Source: Mesorhizobium sp. WSM3859
GTDB taxonomy: Bacteria > Pseudomonadota > Alphaproteobacteria > Rhizobiales > Rhizobiaceae
DNA: 64,000 nucleotides
Reading direction: 5' to 3'
NCBI RefSeq assembly: GCF_002295065.1
Contig: NZ_NSGG01000002.1
Location: 574,439 to 638,438, forward strand
In this document: positions 1-8,940 of the stretch, piece after piece
Layout of the letters: each line of letters opens with the position of its first letter
How positions within the stretch are numbered: the stretch's first letter is position 1
Notes under the pieces: model-generated
Database searches by the model: none
The model's input: the letters and a program-made list of their open reading frames with translations, nothing else
Told to the model about the DNA's origin: nothing
Made by a program: the position numbers and the translations under genes

Positions 1-168
1 CGCCAGCGGCTCGACGCGCTTCTTGAACGCCTCGCCCTGATAGGTCAGCGCGATTTCGGCGCCGTGATCGACGCAAGCCTTGGCGATCCCATAAGCGATC
101 GACCGATTGTTGGCGACACCGAGGATCAGGCCCCGCTTACCGGCCATCAGGCCCTGTCCACCTGCCAT
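1..168 (-). CDS. fabI: Enoyl-[acyl-carrier-protein] reductase FabI, N-terminal part
   Basis: The first 56 codons of a gene that runs off the left edge. The readable protein starts [20 protein letters not shown] and continues with [20 protein letters not shown], the Rossmann NAD-binding start of the FabI branch of short-chain reductases. FabI performs the last, NADH-dependent reduction in each round of fatty acid elongation, in the cytosol. The start is the ATG at 166-168. The catalytic Tyr/Lys region lies outside the window, so completeness cannot be judged. A DnaJ-like gene follows upstream on the same strand, an arrangement common in rhizobia. Confidence 0.9.
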   Translation of the reverse strand, partial: MAGGQGLMAGKRGLILGVANNRSIAYGIAKACVDHGAEIALTYQGEAFKKRVEPLA

Positions 169-276
169 GTGCAAGCTCTCCGCAAGAATATCTGCTTTGT
201 GGAGAGCCCTATCGCACAGGCACAGAGCCCCTTCAAGCGCTCAAAAGACACTGTGACGGGAACAAAATTCCCTCGA

Positions 277-1206
277 TCAGCCTTTTCGGCGGCGCATCAA
301 GGCCTCAAGCTCGGCATCGCCGCCTTCCGGAAGCATCAGCCGCACATGGGCATAGAGATCGCCATGGCCGCCTGCCTTTTCCGGCAGGCCCCTGCCCTTG
401 AGGCGCAGCACCTTGTCCGAACTCGACCATGCCGGGACGTTGACCGCGAGCTTGCCGGTCGGCGTCTCGACCGCCACCTTGGCGCCGAGCACGGCGTCGG
501 CCAGATCGACGGGCAGATCGACATGCAGGTCGCGCCCCTCGATGCGGTAGCGCGGGTGCCGGCGGATGTGGATCTTGACCAGCGCGTCGCCCGGCTGGCC
601 GGGTCCCTGCTCGCCCTGCCCCTTGAGGCGGATGGTCTGACCCTCTTCGACATAGGCCGGCAGCTTGACCGCCATCTTGCGCCCGTCGGGGAACATCGCC
701 GTCACCTTCTCGGCGGTCGCGGCCTCCTCGACGGTGATGTCCAGGGTGACGTTGAGGTCGGCCGCCTGGGCAGGCTGGCGTCGGTCGCCAGCCCTGCCGC
801 CGCCACGGGCGCTGGAAAAAGCATCGCCGAAGATCTGGCTGAAGATGTCGCTGTTGCCATCGAACGGATCGCCGCCCGGACGCCCGCTGCGGAATTCGAA
901 ATGCGCGCCGCCCGGGCCCTGCTGACGGCGGAAGCCCGCGAACGGGTCGCCGCCGGCCGCACCCTCAAAGCCCTGGAATTTCGGCTTGCCGTCGGCGTCG
1001 ATCTCGCCGCGATCATAGGCGCCGCGCGTCTTCTCGTCGCCGACGATCTCGTAAGCCTGGTTGGCGGCGGCAAAACGGTCCTTCGCCTTGGGATCATTCG
1101 GATTCTGGTCCGGATGATATTTCTTGGCGAGCTTGCGGTAAGCCGATTTTATGTCCTTCGCCGATGCGTTCTTGGCAACGCCCAGCACCTCATAGGGGTC
1201 GCGCAT
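277..1206 (-). CDS. DnaJ-like co-chaperone (type II, CbpA-like)
   Basis: Protein of 309 residues. Residues 1-65 form a J domain with the HPD motif ([11 protein letters not shown]) that stimulates DnaK ATPase. A Gly/Phe-rich linker follows (about 75-130), then a DnaJ C-terminal substrate-binding region (about 145-305). The cysteine-rich zinc finger of classical DnaJ is absent, so this is a type II protein like CbpA. A TTG five codons upstream would also read in frame, but the ATG at 1206 begins exactly at the J domain ([10 protein letters not shown]) and has AGGAAG just before it, so I use that. It acts in the cytosol as a partner of DnaK; clients are unknown. Confidence 0.88.
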   Translation of the reverse strand: MRDPYEVLGVAKNASAKDIKSAYRKLAKKYHPDQNPNDPKAKDRFAAANQAYEIVGDEKTRGAYDRGEIDADGKPKFQGFEGAAGGDPFAGFRRQQGPGGAHFEFRSGRPGGDPFDGNSDIFSQIFGDAFSSARGGGRAGDRRQPAQAADLNVTLDITVEEAATAEKVTAMFPDGRKMAVKLPAYVEEGQTIRLKGQGEQGPGQPGDALVKIHIRRHPRYRIEGRDLHVDLPVDLADAVLGAKVAVETPTGKLAVNVPAWSSSDKVLRLKGRGLPEKAGGHGDLYAHVRLMLPEGGDAELEALMRRRKG

Positions 1207-1319
1207 GCTTCCTGCCTGCAAGAGAGATTGGAATTGTGGTCGCCCCCTATATGCGCTCGCATAGGAAGAAATTCCAGTGGCGCAAGGGCAATTGGCCCGT
1301 GAAACTCAAAGCGCCCAAA

Positions 1320-1784
1320 TCAAAGCGCCTTGAATTCCTGCATGCGCCAGCCGCCGGCTCCGGCTAGGCAGAGTTCACCCTTGTAGAGCGCGACGCCGTC
1401 GAAGCTCTCGCGCGTGGCGCTGAAACGGCGGCAGGTCAGGCCGCCATCCGTCAGTTCCACCAGCTCGGTGATGGCGCCGCGCGAGCCGGTGCCTGCATTG
1501 GCCCATGGTACCGTCTGGCCGCCAAGCTCCTTGATGTCGGCGGAAGAAACCGCGTTGCCGATGGTGGTCTGGTCGGAGTCCTGGTCGGAGACAGCCGGGA
1601 CGGCTGGCGAGGACTGCGCGCTGGAGGTGACGATCGAGCGGTCGACCTCGGCCTTTTGCAGGCTGAACCCGCCGGCACCGCAGGCGGCAAGGGGAAGCGC
1701 CAACGTCAGCAGCGCAGCCTTGGCACTGGCCGAAGCGATAACGCTCCGTTGCCCGCTGTCAAAAGCTTGCGCGATACGCGACAA
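1320..1784 (-). CDS. RT0821/Lpp0805-type surface lipoprotein
   Basis: Protein of 154 residues that begins with a TTG codon placed 8 bases after a strong GGGAGGAG ribosome site at 1791-1800; the reading frame stays open further upstream but without such a site. The N-terminus carries a hydrophobic stretch ending in a lipobox (LPLAACG), so the mature protein should be lipid-anchored at Cys. The C-terminal half contains the [12 protein letters not shown] block and a Cys-containing CRRF segment typical of small rhizobial outer-membrane surface antigens. Function is unknown. It is transcribed away from pdxH, and only about 40 bases separate the two starts. Confidence 0.75.
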   Translation of the reverse strand: MSRIAQAFDSGQRSVIASASAKAALLTLALPLAACGAGGFSLQKAEVDRSIVTSSAQSSPAVPAVSDQDSDQTTIGNAVSSADIKELGGQTVPWANAGTGSRGAITELVELTDGGLTCRRFSATRESFDGVALYKGELCLAGAGGWRMQEFKAL

Positions 1785-1824
1785 TCGGCGAACTCCTCCC
1801 GCAATGTTAAAAATTTGGAAAACT

Positions 1825-2442
1825 ATGAACGAAACCGAGTTAACAAGCAGTGACTTCACCGAGGCCGGAGAGCCGTTCCGGCTGTTTGCCGCATGGCTGG
1901 AGGACGCGACCAAAAGCGAGCCCAACGATCCCAACGGCGTCGCCCTGGCGACCGTCGACGCCGACGGCATGCCGGATGTGCGGATGGTGCTGCTCAAGGG
2001 GTTCGACGAAAAGGGGTTTGTCTTCTACACGAATTTCGAGAGCGCCAAGGGCCGCGAGATTCTTGGCAGCATGAAGGCGGCGATGTGCTTCCACTGGAAA
2101 TCGCTGCGCCGCCAGGTGCGCGTGCGCGGGCCGGTGGAGATCGTCAGCGACGCCGAGGCCGACGCCTATTATGTAACCAGGCCGCGCGGCAGCCGCATCG
2201 GCGCCTGGGCCTCGAAGCAGTCGCGGCCGCTGGAGAGCCGCTTCGCGCTGGAGAAAGCGGTGGCCGAATACACGGCGCGCTACGCCATCGGCGAGATTCC
2301 GCGGCCAAAACACTGGTCGGGCTTCCGCATCGTGCCGCAGACGATCGAGTTCTGGCACGACAGGCCGTTCCGGCTGCATGACCGTGTCGTGTTCTCACGC
2401 AATGCCGCCGGCGGCTGGGACAAGACCAGGCTGTATCCCTGA
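1825..2442 (+). CDS. pdxH: Pyridoxamine/pyridoxine 5'-phosphate oxidase
   Basis: Protein of 205 residues, the usual length for PdxH. It oxidises pyridoxine or pyridoxamine 5'-phosphate to pyridoxal 5'-phosphate using FMN and oxygen, the last step of vitamin B6 coenzyme synthesis and salvage. Visible signatures are the FMN-binding split-barrel start ([19 protein letters not shown]), the family motif [15 protein letters not shown] near residue 117, and the C-terminal dimer/active-site block [12 protein letters not shown]. The open frame extends far upstream, but homology begins at the ATG at 1825 ([11 protein letters not shown]). The upstream ribosome site is weak (GGAA). Confidence 0.95.
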   Translation: MNETELTSSDFTEAGEPFRLFAAWLEDATKSEPNDPNGVALATVDADGMPDVRMVLLKGFDEKGFVFYTNFESAKGREILGSMKAAMCFHWKSLRRQVRVRGPVEIVSDAEADAYYVTRPRGSRIGAWASKQSRPLESRFALEKAVAEYTARYAIGEIPRPKHWSGFRIVPQTIEFWHDRPFRLHDRVVFSRNAAGGWDKTRLYP

Positions 2443-2454
2443 GGGACGACGCGT

Positions 2455-3207
2455 TCAGCTCTTCTTGCGGGTCATGAAAGCGGTCAGCGCGGCGCGGGTC
2501 TCTTCGGATGTGAGCCGCTCGCGGAAATGCTCGGCCTCGACCTTGATGCGGGCGATGAGCGCCTCGCGCGGCCCGCGCATCAGGTCGCGCGCGATCTTCA
2601 GCGCCTGCGGCGGCTTGGCGGCGATGCCGTCGGCGGCGGCCAGCACCGCGCTTTCCAGCGCATCCTCGGCAACCACCTCATAGATCAGCCCGGCGGCCTT
2701 GGCGCGCTCGGCCGAAAAGCCTTCGCCGAGGCCAAGCAGCGCGAAGGCGCCCTGCCGTCCCAGCAGCTGCGGCGCGATCAGGCTGGAGCCGGCCTCCGGC
2801 ACCAGGCCGAGATCGACGAAGGGCGTGCGGAAGAGCGTGCGCGGCGTGGCGAAGGTCAGGTCGCAATGAAGGTTGAGCGTGGTGCCGATGCCGACGGCGA
2901 TGCCGTCGACGCCCGACACCATCGGCTTCTCAGACCTCGCCAGCGCCATCAGGAAATCCCAGACCTCGTTGCCGCCCTCGCCGCCGGTGGCGATGACCAG
3001 GAAATCGGCGAGATCGTTGCCGGCGGAGAAGGCGCCCGGAACGCCGAGGAAAACGTGGACGCGGACCGCCGGATCGGCATCGCCTTCGGCAAGGGCGGCC
3101 GACATTTTTGCGTACATGGCGCGCGTCAGCGCGTTCTTCTTGTCCGGCCTGTTCATCCGGATGATCTGCACGGCGCTCTGGCGCTCGACGACGATATGGT
3201 CTGTCAC
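2455..3207 (-). CDS. Enoyl-CoA hydratase/isomerase family protein
   Basis: Protein of 250 residues of the crotonase fold. The oxyanion-hole segment GAFSAGNDLADF (about 59-70) and the second glycine region VDGIAVGIG (about 99-107) are visible. The family hydrates or isomerises enoyl-CoA thioesters. It starts 19 bases after the stop of the acyl-CoA dehydrogenase gene on the same strand, so the two are probably co-transcribed and act in sequence on an acyl-CoA. The exact substrate cannot be read from sequence. Confidence 0.88.
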   Translation of the reverse strand: MTDHIVVERQSAVQIIRMNRPDKKNALTRAMYAKMSAALAEGDADPAVRVHVFLGVPGAFSAGNDLADFLVIATGGEGGNEVWDFLMALARSEKPMVSGVDGIAVGIGTTLNLHCDLTFATPRTLFRTPFVDLGLVPEAGSSLIAPQLLGRQGAFALLGLGEGFSAERAKAAGLIYEVVAEDALESAVLAAADGIAAKPPQALKIARDLMRGPREALIARIKVEAEHFRERLTSEETRAALTAFMTRKKS

Positions 3208-3226
3208 GATTTTTTCCTTGTGAACG

Positions 3227-4996
3227 TCAGGCCGAAATCAGCGCCTTGCCGGCGACGGCGAGGCTTTCGGCGCCGTCGATGACGCGCTCCTTCAGCGCGC
3301 GGGTCTCGCCAAGCAGGTTTTCGGCAAAGAAGCGGCAAAGCGCGATGCGGTTGCGGTCGGCCAGCCCGCCCTGCGCCAGATAGGCGCCGCCGGCGGCGAG
3401 CGAGATCAGGCGCAGATAGGGCGTCGCGCCGGCCATCGCGGCTTCGGCCTTGCCGTCGGCAAGCAGTTTTTGCAGGAAGCGCGTCGCCTCGTCGAGATCG
3501 GCCAGCGCGCGGTCGAGATTGTCGGCGGTGCGGCCGAAGCCGTCGATGTTGGAGGTGCGAACGCCATCGGCGACCGCTTTCAACTCGCCGATATAGGAAT
3601 GCACATGCTCGCCGCCGCCGAGCGGCAGCTTTCGCGCCACGAGGTCGATCGCCTGGATGCCGTTGGTGCCTTCATAGATCGGCGCGATGCGAGCGTCGCG
3701 ATAAAGCGCCGCGGCACCCGTCTCCTCGATGAAGCCCATGCCGCCATGCACCTGGACGCCCAGCGAGGCGACCTCGACGCCGATATCGGTGGAGAAGGCC
3801 TTCGCGAGCGGCGTCAGCAGGCTGGCGCGGTCGTGCCATTTGGCTGCGGCCTCGCCCTCGCCGACACGCGCGCGGTCGATGGCATGGGCGCAGGCATAGC
3901 TGATCGAGCGGGCGATCTGGGTCAGCGCCCGCATGGTGAGCAGATTGCGCTGCACGTCCGGGTGATGAACGATCGGCGCCATGCCGGAGCCCGCATAGGC
4001 GGAAGCCTTGCCCTGGCGGCGCTCATTGGCATAGGCGATCGCCTTCTGCGTCGCGGTCTCGGCCACCGCCACGCCCTGCATGCCGACAGCAAGGCGGGCG
4101 TTGTTCATCATGGTGAACATGCAGGCGAGCCCCTTGTTCTCCTCGCCGATCAGCCAGCCGACGGCGCCGGGTTTGGCGCCCTGGAAACCGTCGCCATAGA
4201 TCATGGTGCAGGTCGGCGAGGCATGGATGCCGAGCTTGTGCTCGAGGCCGGAACAGAAGACGTCGTTGCGGGCGCCGAGCGAACCGTCGTCGTTGACGAA
4301 GAATTTCGGCACCAAAAACAGCGAGATGCCGCGCGTGCCGGCAGGCGCGTCGGGCAGCCGCGCCAGCACCATGTGCACGATGTTGTCGGTGAAATCATGC
4401 TCGCCATAGGTGATGAATATCTTCTGGCCGAAAATGCGGTAAGTGCCGTCGCCGACGGGCTCGGCGCGGCTGCGCAACGCGGCGAGATCGGAGCCAGCCT
4501 GCGGCTCAGTCAGGTTCATCGTGCCCATCCACTCGCCGGAGACGAGCTTTGCGAGATATTTGGCCTTGAGTTCCTCGGAAGCGTGCTTGTCGAGCGCCTC
4601 GACCGCGCCCATGGTCAGCGTCGGGCCAATGCCGAAGGCCATGGCGGCGGAATTCCACATCTCAAGTGCTGCAACGCCGAGCATGGTCGGCAGGCCCTGA
4701 CCGCCAAACTCCTCCGGACCGGACAGCGCGTTCCAGCCGCCTTCGATCCAGCGCCGGTAAAGCTCCTTCCAGCCGGGCGGCGTGGTGACGACCGCATCCT
4801 TCAGCACCGCGCCATGCTCGTCGCCGATCTTGTAGAGGGGGGCGACCTCCTCGCTGGCGAAGCGGCCGGCTTCGGCCAGGATCGCGTCGACAATATCCTC
4901 GCCAAGATCGCCGAAAATGCCGGCGTCCAGCGCCGGCTTCAGCCCGGCCACTTGCTTGAGCGTAAAGGCGATGTCCTCGACCGGCGCGCGATACAT
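3227..4996 (-). CDS. Acyl-CoA dehydrogenase (DmdC-like long form)
   Basis: Protein of 589 residues, longer than classic 380-residue acyl-CoA dehydrogenases because of N- and C-terminal extensions as in the DmdC/long acyl-CoA dehydrogenase group. FAD-family motifs are present: NLTEPQAGSDLAALRSRAEP for substrate/FAD contact, and the C-terminal helix block VQVHGGMGFIEETGAAALYRDARI. It oxidises an acyl-CoA to the enoyl-CoA and passes electrons to ETF. The start MYRAPVEDIAF was chosen because GGAGGAG stands 5 bases before it. The hydratase gene follows directly, and a possible LiuR-like operator lies about 75 bases upstream. Confidence 0.88.
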   Translation of the reverse strand: MYRAPVEDIAFTLKQVAGLKPALDAGIFGDLGEDIVDAILAEAGRFASEEVAPLYKIGDEHGAVLKDAVVTTPPGWKELYRRWIEGGWNALSGPEEFGGQGLPTMLGVAALEMWNSAAMAFGIGPTLTMGAVEALDKHASEELKAKYLAKLVSGEWMGTMNLTEPQAGSDLAALRSRAEPVGDGTYRIFGQKIFITYGEHDFTDNIVHMVLARLPDAPAGTRGISLFLVPKFFVNDDGSLGARNDVFCSGLEHKLGIHASPTCTMIYGDGFQGAKPGAVGWLIGEENKGLACMFTMMNNARLAVGMQGVAVAETATQKAIAYANERRQGKASAYAGSGMAPIVHHPDVQRNLLTMRALTQIARSISYACAHAIDRARVGEGEAAAKWHDRASLLTPLAKAFSTDIGVEVASLGVQVHGGMGFIEETGAAALYRDARIAPIYEGTNGIQAIDLVARKLPLGGGEHVHSYIGELKAVADGVRTSNIDGFGRTADNLDRALADLDEATRFLQKLLADGKAEAAMAGATPYLRLISLAAGGAYLAQGGLADRNRIALCRFFAENLLGETRALKERVIDGAESLAVAGKALISA

Positions 4997-5071
4997 GTCT
5001 GCTCCTCCTCCGTCCCGGCCAATCGTAGTGCATGGCCGACGCGAAACCATGCGTCGATTTCGCGCCTTCTT

Positions 5072-5088
5072 TTTACGTAAACGTCAAA
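5072..5088. promoter_or_regulatory. Inverted TTKACGT motif, possible LiuR-type operator
   Basis: The sequence TTTACGT-AA-ACGTCAA is an inverted repeat of TT(T/G)ACGT with a 2-base centre, 76 bases upstream of the acyl-CoA dehydrogenase start. It resembles operators described for MerR-family LiuR regulators of branched-chain acyl-CoA catabolism in proteobacteria. No LiuR gene is in this window, so the assignment rests on motif shape and the neighbouring gene only. Confidence 0.4.
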
Positions 5089-5192
5089 CTTTGTCACGCG
5101 GATTTTGCATGGACGCCGTCATCCGCGGCGGAGCAGGACCCGGCGCCCAATCCATTCGAGGTCTCGTCACTGTTCAGTCGCTGACCGGTCCC

Positions 5193-6800
5193 TCAGCATA
5201 TGCTGCGGCCTACCCCCTGCAGCGCCAGGAAGGCTTCGTAACGCTTGTCGTGCCAAGCGCGGATGTCGCCCGACGCAGGTGTAAAAACGTCGCCAAGCCG
5301 GGACATGGCAGGCATGGCGCTCGAAAGGTCAGGGTAATGCCCGGCCGCGACGGCACCGAGCATCGCGGCGCCCAGCAGCACCGGCTCCGGCGACTGCGAG
5401 GCGGCGACCGGCAGGCCGGCGGCGTCGGCGAGCAGCTGGCGCACCAGCAGCGACTGCCCGGCGCCGCCGCTGATGACGATGGTGTCGACGGCAAGGCCGG
5501 ACGACGCCATCGCCGCCACGATCTGGCGCACGCCGTAGCCCAGACCGCAAAGCCCGGCCACGTAGAGGCCGACGAGACTTTCGACGGAACGGTCGGTGGC
5601 GAGCCCCGCAATCAGGCCGCGCGCGCCCGGATCGGCCAAGGGGGAGCGGTTACCGAGGAATTCGGGCACGACATGGATGCTTCCCGCGAGCTTGGCGGCC
5701 GCCGACAGGTCGGGCGAAGCCGCCGCGGCGGCCGCGGCCAGCCAGTCGACCAGCGATTTGCCTTCCGCCACGGCGCGCGCGGCAGCCTCGGCTTGCGCCG
5801 GGTGAAAATGCACCAGGAGATCGATGGCCGCGCCGGCGGCCGACTGGCCGCCCTCGCTCAGCCAGAACCCGGGCACCATGGCGGAGTAATAGGGTCCCCA
5901 CACTCCCGGAACGAAGGCCGGCGCTTCGCTGCTTGCCATGGTGCAGGCCGAGGTACCCAGAACATAGGCCATGCGCGAGGCGATGGTGCCGGCATCGCCG
6001 GCAGCACCCACCGTGCCGACACCGCCGGCATGGGCATCGATCAGCCCGGCGGCGACGACCGTGCCCGCGACCAGCCCCAACTCGGCCGCGGCCTTCTCCG
6101 TCAGGCCGGCGCCCACCGCCATGCCTGGGTCGACCACTTCGGTGCCGATACGGGCAAATCTCTCATCCGCAAGCTCGCCGAGCCCTACGGAATGAAAATA
6201 GCTGTCGTCCCAGCGCCGCTCATGGCCGAGATAGGTCCATTTGCAGGAAAGCGTGCAGACCGAGCGGGCAAGGCTGCCGGTGGCGCGCCAAGTCAGGTAG
6301 TCGGCAAGGTCGAAAAAATGCCGCGCTTTGGCAAAAGTCGCGGGCAGGTTTTCCTTCAGCCACAAAAGCTTTGGCGTTTCCATCTCCGGCGAGATGACGC
6401 CTCCGACATAGTCGAGGACAGGATGGTGGCCGGCATTGATGCGTCTGGTCTGGTCGAGGGCGCGATGGTCCATCCAGACGATGATGTTTCTGTCGCTGTC
6501 TCCGGAACGGCCCACGGGCAGCGGCTCGCCATCGTCGCCGACCACCACCAGGGAACAGGTAGCGTCGAAGCCAATACCGCCGATCTCCCGGGGATCGACG
6601 CCCGCCTTCGCGACCGCCTCGTGCACGCTGGCGCATACCGCCTGCCAGATGTCGCGGCTGGACTGCTCGGCGATCTCGCCAGGCTCGACGAAGAGCGCGA
6701 TGTCGCGCTTGGCCGAAGCGAGCAACTCGCCGCGCTCGTCGAAGACGCCGGCGCGCGCGCTGCCGGTGCCTACATCGATGCCGAGGAAGTGGGAAGGCAT
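5193..6800 (-). CDS. FGGY-family carbohydrate kinase (ribulokinase-like)
   Basis: Protein of 535 residues with the two-domain FGGY actin-like fold. The N-terminal phosphate loop FLGIDVGTGSARAG (5-18) and the C-terminal nucleotide motif VISGGAGQSLLV (about 445) are clear. These kinases phosphorylate a pentulose or related ketose with ATP. The adjacent short-chain dehydrogenase would supply the ketose from a polyol, so a D-ribulose or xylulose type substrate is likely. It is the last gene of the ABC-transporter operon and is separated from the dehydrogenase gene by an unusual 136-base repeat tract. Confidence 0.85.
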   Translation of the reverse strand: MPSHFLGIDVGTGSARAGVFDERGELLASAKRDIALFVEPGEIAEQSSRDIWQAVCASVHEAVAKAGVDPREIGGIGFDATCSLVVVGDDGEPLPVGRSGDSDRNIIVWMDHRALDQTRRINAGHHPVLDYVGGVISPEMETPKLLWLKENLPATFAKARHFFDLADYLTWRATGSLARSVCTLSCKWTYLGHERRWDDSYFHSVGLGELADERFARIGTEVVDPGMAVGAGLTEKAAAELGLVAGTVVAAGLIDAHAGGVGTVGAAGDAGTIASRMAYVLGTSACTMASSEAPAFVPGVWGPYYSAMVPGFWLSEGGQSAAGAAIDLLVHFHPAQAEAAARAVAEGKSLVDWLAAAAAAASPDLSAAAKLAGSIHVVPEFLGNRSPLADPGARGLIAGLATDRSVESLVGLYVAGLCGLGYGVRQIVAAMASSGLAVDTIVISGGAGQSLLVRQLLADAAGLPVAASQSPEPVLLGAAMLGAVAAGHYPDLSSAMPAMSRLGDVFTPASGDIRAWHDKRYEAFLALQGVGRSIC

Positions 6801-6813
6801 TGGGGAACCTCGG

Positions 6814-6940
6814 GGTGAATGGTGAAGTGGTGAATAGTGAATAGCGAATGGTGAATGGTGAATGGTGAATGGTTAGTAGTGAGTAGTGAGTAGTGAGTGG
6901 ATAACTTCCTATTCACTATTCACTATTCACCATTCACTAA
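6814..6940. repeat. Degenerate heptamer tract with inverted halves
   Basis: Roughly 125 bases made of 7-base units: GTGAATA/GTGAATG units on the left, AGTAGTG units in the middle, and the complement ATTCACT/ATTCACC units on the right. Left and right blocks are reverse complements, so the tract can fold into a long hairpin. It fills the gap between two operon genes (dehydrogenase and kinase), and its composition is quite unlike the surroundings. Confidence 0.85.
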
Positions 6941-7665
6941 AGATCATTGCTCTGCGGCAGGATCACCAGATCCCGGATGGTGATGTTTCTCGGCCGCGTC
7001 AGCATGAACAGGACGGCTTCCGCGACCTCGGTCGGCTGCATCAGCCCGCCGGCCGCCAGTTCGTCCTCGAGCTTCTGCTTCGGCCAATCGCTGATCAGCG
7101 CCGTCACCACCGGGCCGGGCGCCACAGCGCCGACGCGCAGACCGTGCTTGGCGACCTGACGGCGCAGCGTGTGGACGAAGGCCTGGATGGCGTGCTTGGA
7201 GGCCGTGTAGACCGGCTCCCAGACGACGGGCACCAGCCCGGCGATCGAGCTGGTGACGATGATGTCGCCGGTCTTGCGTCCGACCATGTGCGGCAGCACC
7301 GCATGCACCGAACGGAACACCGAGTTGATGTTGAGATTCAGCATGCGGTCCCAGGCATCCGGATCACCGTTGAGGATCTCGCCGCCGACATAGGAGCCGG
7401 CATTGGCGTGGAAGATGTCGAGCTGGCCGGCCTTGTCGAGGATGCCGGGCAGCATGGTCGCCACGCTGGCGGGGGTGGTGAGGTCGATCACCAGCGGGAT
7501 CGCGCCGTCGCCGAGCTCGGCGACGACCTCCTTCAGCCGGTCCTCGGCGCGGTCGACCAGCACGACGCGGGCGCCGGCGGCAAGCATCGCCCTGGCGCAT
7601 TCGAGGCCGATGCCCGATGCCGCGCCGGTGACCGCGGCGACTTTTCCCGAAAGATCTTGAGCCAT
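6937..7665 (-). CDS. Short-chain dehydrogenase/reductase (ribitol dehydrogenase-like)
   Basis: Protein of 242 residues with the classical SDR layout: cofactor motif TGAASGIG (14-21), NAG motif near 90 (HANAG), catalytic Ser in VTSSIAG and the YTASK Tyr-Lys pair near 155-159. It likely oxidises a polyol to a ketose with NAD. Its position between a sugar ABC permease and an FGGY kinase supports a pathway of uptake, oxidation and phosphorylation; ribitol is the best guess by analogy with rhizobial rbt loci. Substrate is inferred, not read. Confidence 0.85.
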   Translation of the reverse strand: MAQDLSGKVAAVTGAASGIGLECARAMLAAGARVVLVDRAEDRLKEVVAELGDGAIPLVIDLTTPASVATMLPGILDKAGQLDIFHANAGSYVGGEILNGDPDAWDRMLNLNINSVFRSVHAVLPHMVGRKTGDIIVTSSIAGLVPVVWEPVYTASKHAIQAFVHTLRRQVAKHGLRVGAVAPGPVVTALISDWPKQKLEDELAAGGLMQPTEVAEAVLFMLTRPRNITIRDLVILPQSNDL

Positions 7666-7689
7666 GTGTACCCTTCTCGTTTGAACGGA

Positions 7690-8940
7690 TCAGGCGCGGC
7701 CGTGCGAGGCACGGGAACGGCGCGCGAGGGAGTCGACGATCACGGCGATGGCCAGAACGGCACCGGTGATCATGTATCGAAGCGACGAGGACAGATCGAG
7801 CAGCGTCAGCCCGCTGGCGATCGACTGGATGACGATGATGCCGAGCAGCGCGGAATAGGCGCTGCCGCGGCCGCCGAACAGGCTGGTGCCGCCGATGACC
7901 GCGGCCGCGATGGCGTTCAAATTGACGTCGCCGGTGCCGGCCTGCTGGCTGGCGGAAGCGAGCCTGGCGGCTGCAAGCACGCCGCCCAGCGCGGCGAAGA
8001 GCGAGCACAGCGCGAAGGCGCTGAGATAGATGGCGCGCACCTTGATGCCGGCACGCCGTGCCGCCTCGCGGTTGCCGCCGACGGCGGTCATCGAGCGCCC
8101 CCATTTGGTCCGGGTCAGCGCATAGTTCATAGCTACGACTAGGCCAACGAAGAGGCCGAACATCCACGGGATGCCGCGTGACTGGTTGAGGTAGGCGACG
8201 ATCAGCTCGAGGCCGATGGTTATGACGGCGACGCGCAGGACGAGCCCGGCCACGGACGGGGTCGACAGATTGGCCGCGCGGCGGCGCGCGAAGGTGCGAA
8301 GCCCGCTGACCAGCATCGCCAAACCCGGGATCGCGGCAAGCGTGTGCGAGACCCATTTCGGCATCACCATCAGCTGGCCGAAATCCACCAGGGCCGAGCC
8401 ATAGGGCAGGTTGATCGAGCCGGTGGAGCCGAGGATGTAGAGCTGCATGCCCAGCACCGCGAGCAGGCCGGCCAGCGTCGAAACGAAGCTCGGCATGCCG
8501 AGGCGGTTGAACAGCAAGGCATAGAGCGAGCCGATCAGGGCGCCGAAGGCCAGCGCGGCCAGGATCGCCAGCGCGACCGGCCAGCCCTGGTTGACCCACA
8601 GCGTGCCGACCATCGCAGAGGCGAAGCCGCTGATCGAGCCGACCGAGAGGTCGATCTCGCCGACCATCAGCACGCAGACGATGCCGAGCGCGATGACGCC
8701 GACCGTCGAGCAATCGAACAGGAGATTGACCAGATTGCTGCTCGAAACGAAGACCGGGTTGAGGCTGGTGAAGACCGTCCAGATCACCACGAGGCCGACG
8801 ATGACCGGCAGCGAGCCGAGATCGCCGCTGCGTACGCGATCGAGGAAGGCGCGAACCGCGCCGCCGATGCCTGCCTCATGCTTCACGCGCGCATCGGCGC
8901 GATCGAGCGCCAGGGGAGCCGAATTGCCTTGCTCCGTCAT
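7690..8940 (-). CDS. Sugar ABC transporter permease (CUT2, XylH/RbsC-like)
   Basis: Protein of 416 residues with about ten hydrophobic segments and the conserved permease region VLMVGEIDLSVGSISGFASA near residue 95, typical of CUT2 sugar transporters. The N-terminal 40 residues are hydrophilic. The start codon overlaps the stop of the ATPase gene by four bases (8937-8940), so the two are translationally coupled. Together with the binding protein and ATPase it imports a pentose- or polyol-like substrate across the inner membrane. Confidence 0.9.
   Translation of the reverse strand: MTEQGNSAPLALDRADARVKHEAGIGGAVRAFLDRVRSGDLGSLPVIVGLVVIWTVFTSLNPVFVSSSNLVNLLFDCSTVGVIALGIVCVLMVGEIDLSVGSISGFASAMVGTLWVNQGWPVALAILAALAFGALIGSLYALLFNRLGMPSFVSTLAGLLAVLGMQLYILGSTGSINLPYGSALVDFGQLMVMPKWVSHTLAAIPGLAMLVSGLRTFARRRAANLSTPSVAGLVLRVAVITIGLELIVAYLNQSRGIPWMFGLFVGLVVAMNYALTRTKWGRSMTAVGGNREAARRAGIKVRAIYLSAFALCSLFAALGGVLAAARLASASQQAGTGDVNLNAIAAAVIGGTSLFGGRGSAYSALLGIIVIQSIASGLTLLDLSSSLRYMITGAVLAIAVIVDSLARRSRASHGRA

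Noticed and set aside
64..1302. 412-codon open frame on the plus strand opposite the DnaJ-like gene
   Set aside because: It mirrors the DnaJ-like gene in a GC-rich antisense frame, with Arg/Ala/Leu-rich sequence and no family resemblance.
3470..5080. 536-codon plus-strand open frame
   Set aside because: Antisense of the acyl-CoA dehydrogenase; no recognisable domain.
4917..6818. 633-codon plus-strand open frame
   Set aside because: Antisense of the FGGY kinase gene, which has clear motifs; the plus-strand protein is Gly/Arg/His-rich noise.
6814..6940. CRISPR array
   Set aside because: Units are 7 bases, contiguous and without unique spacers; no cas genes nearby. No CRISPR array was seen in the window.
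7364..8713. 449-codon minus-strand open frame overlapping permease and dehydrogenase
   Set aside because: Another frame of two well-supported genes; Arg-rich without structure.
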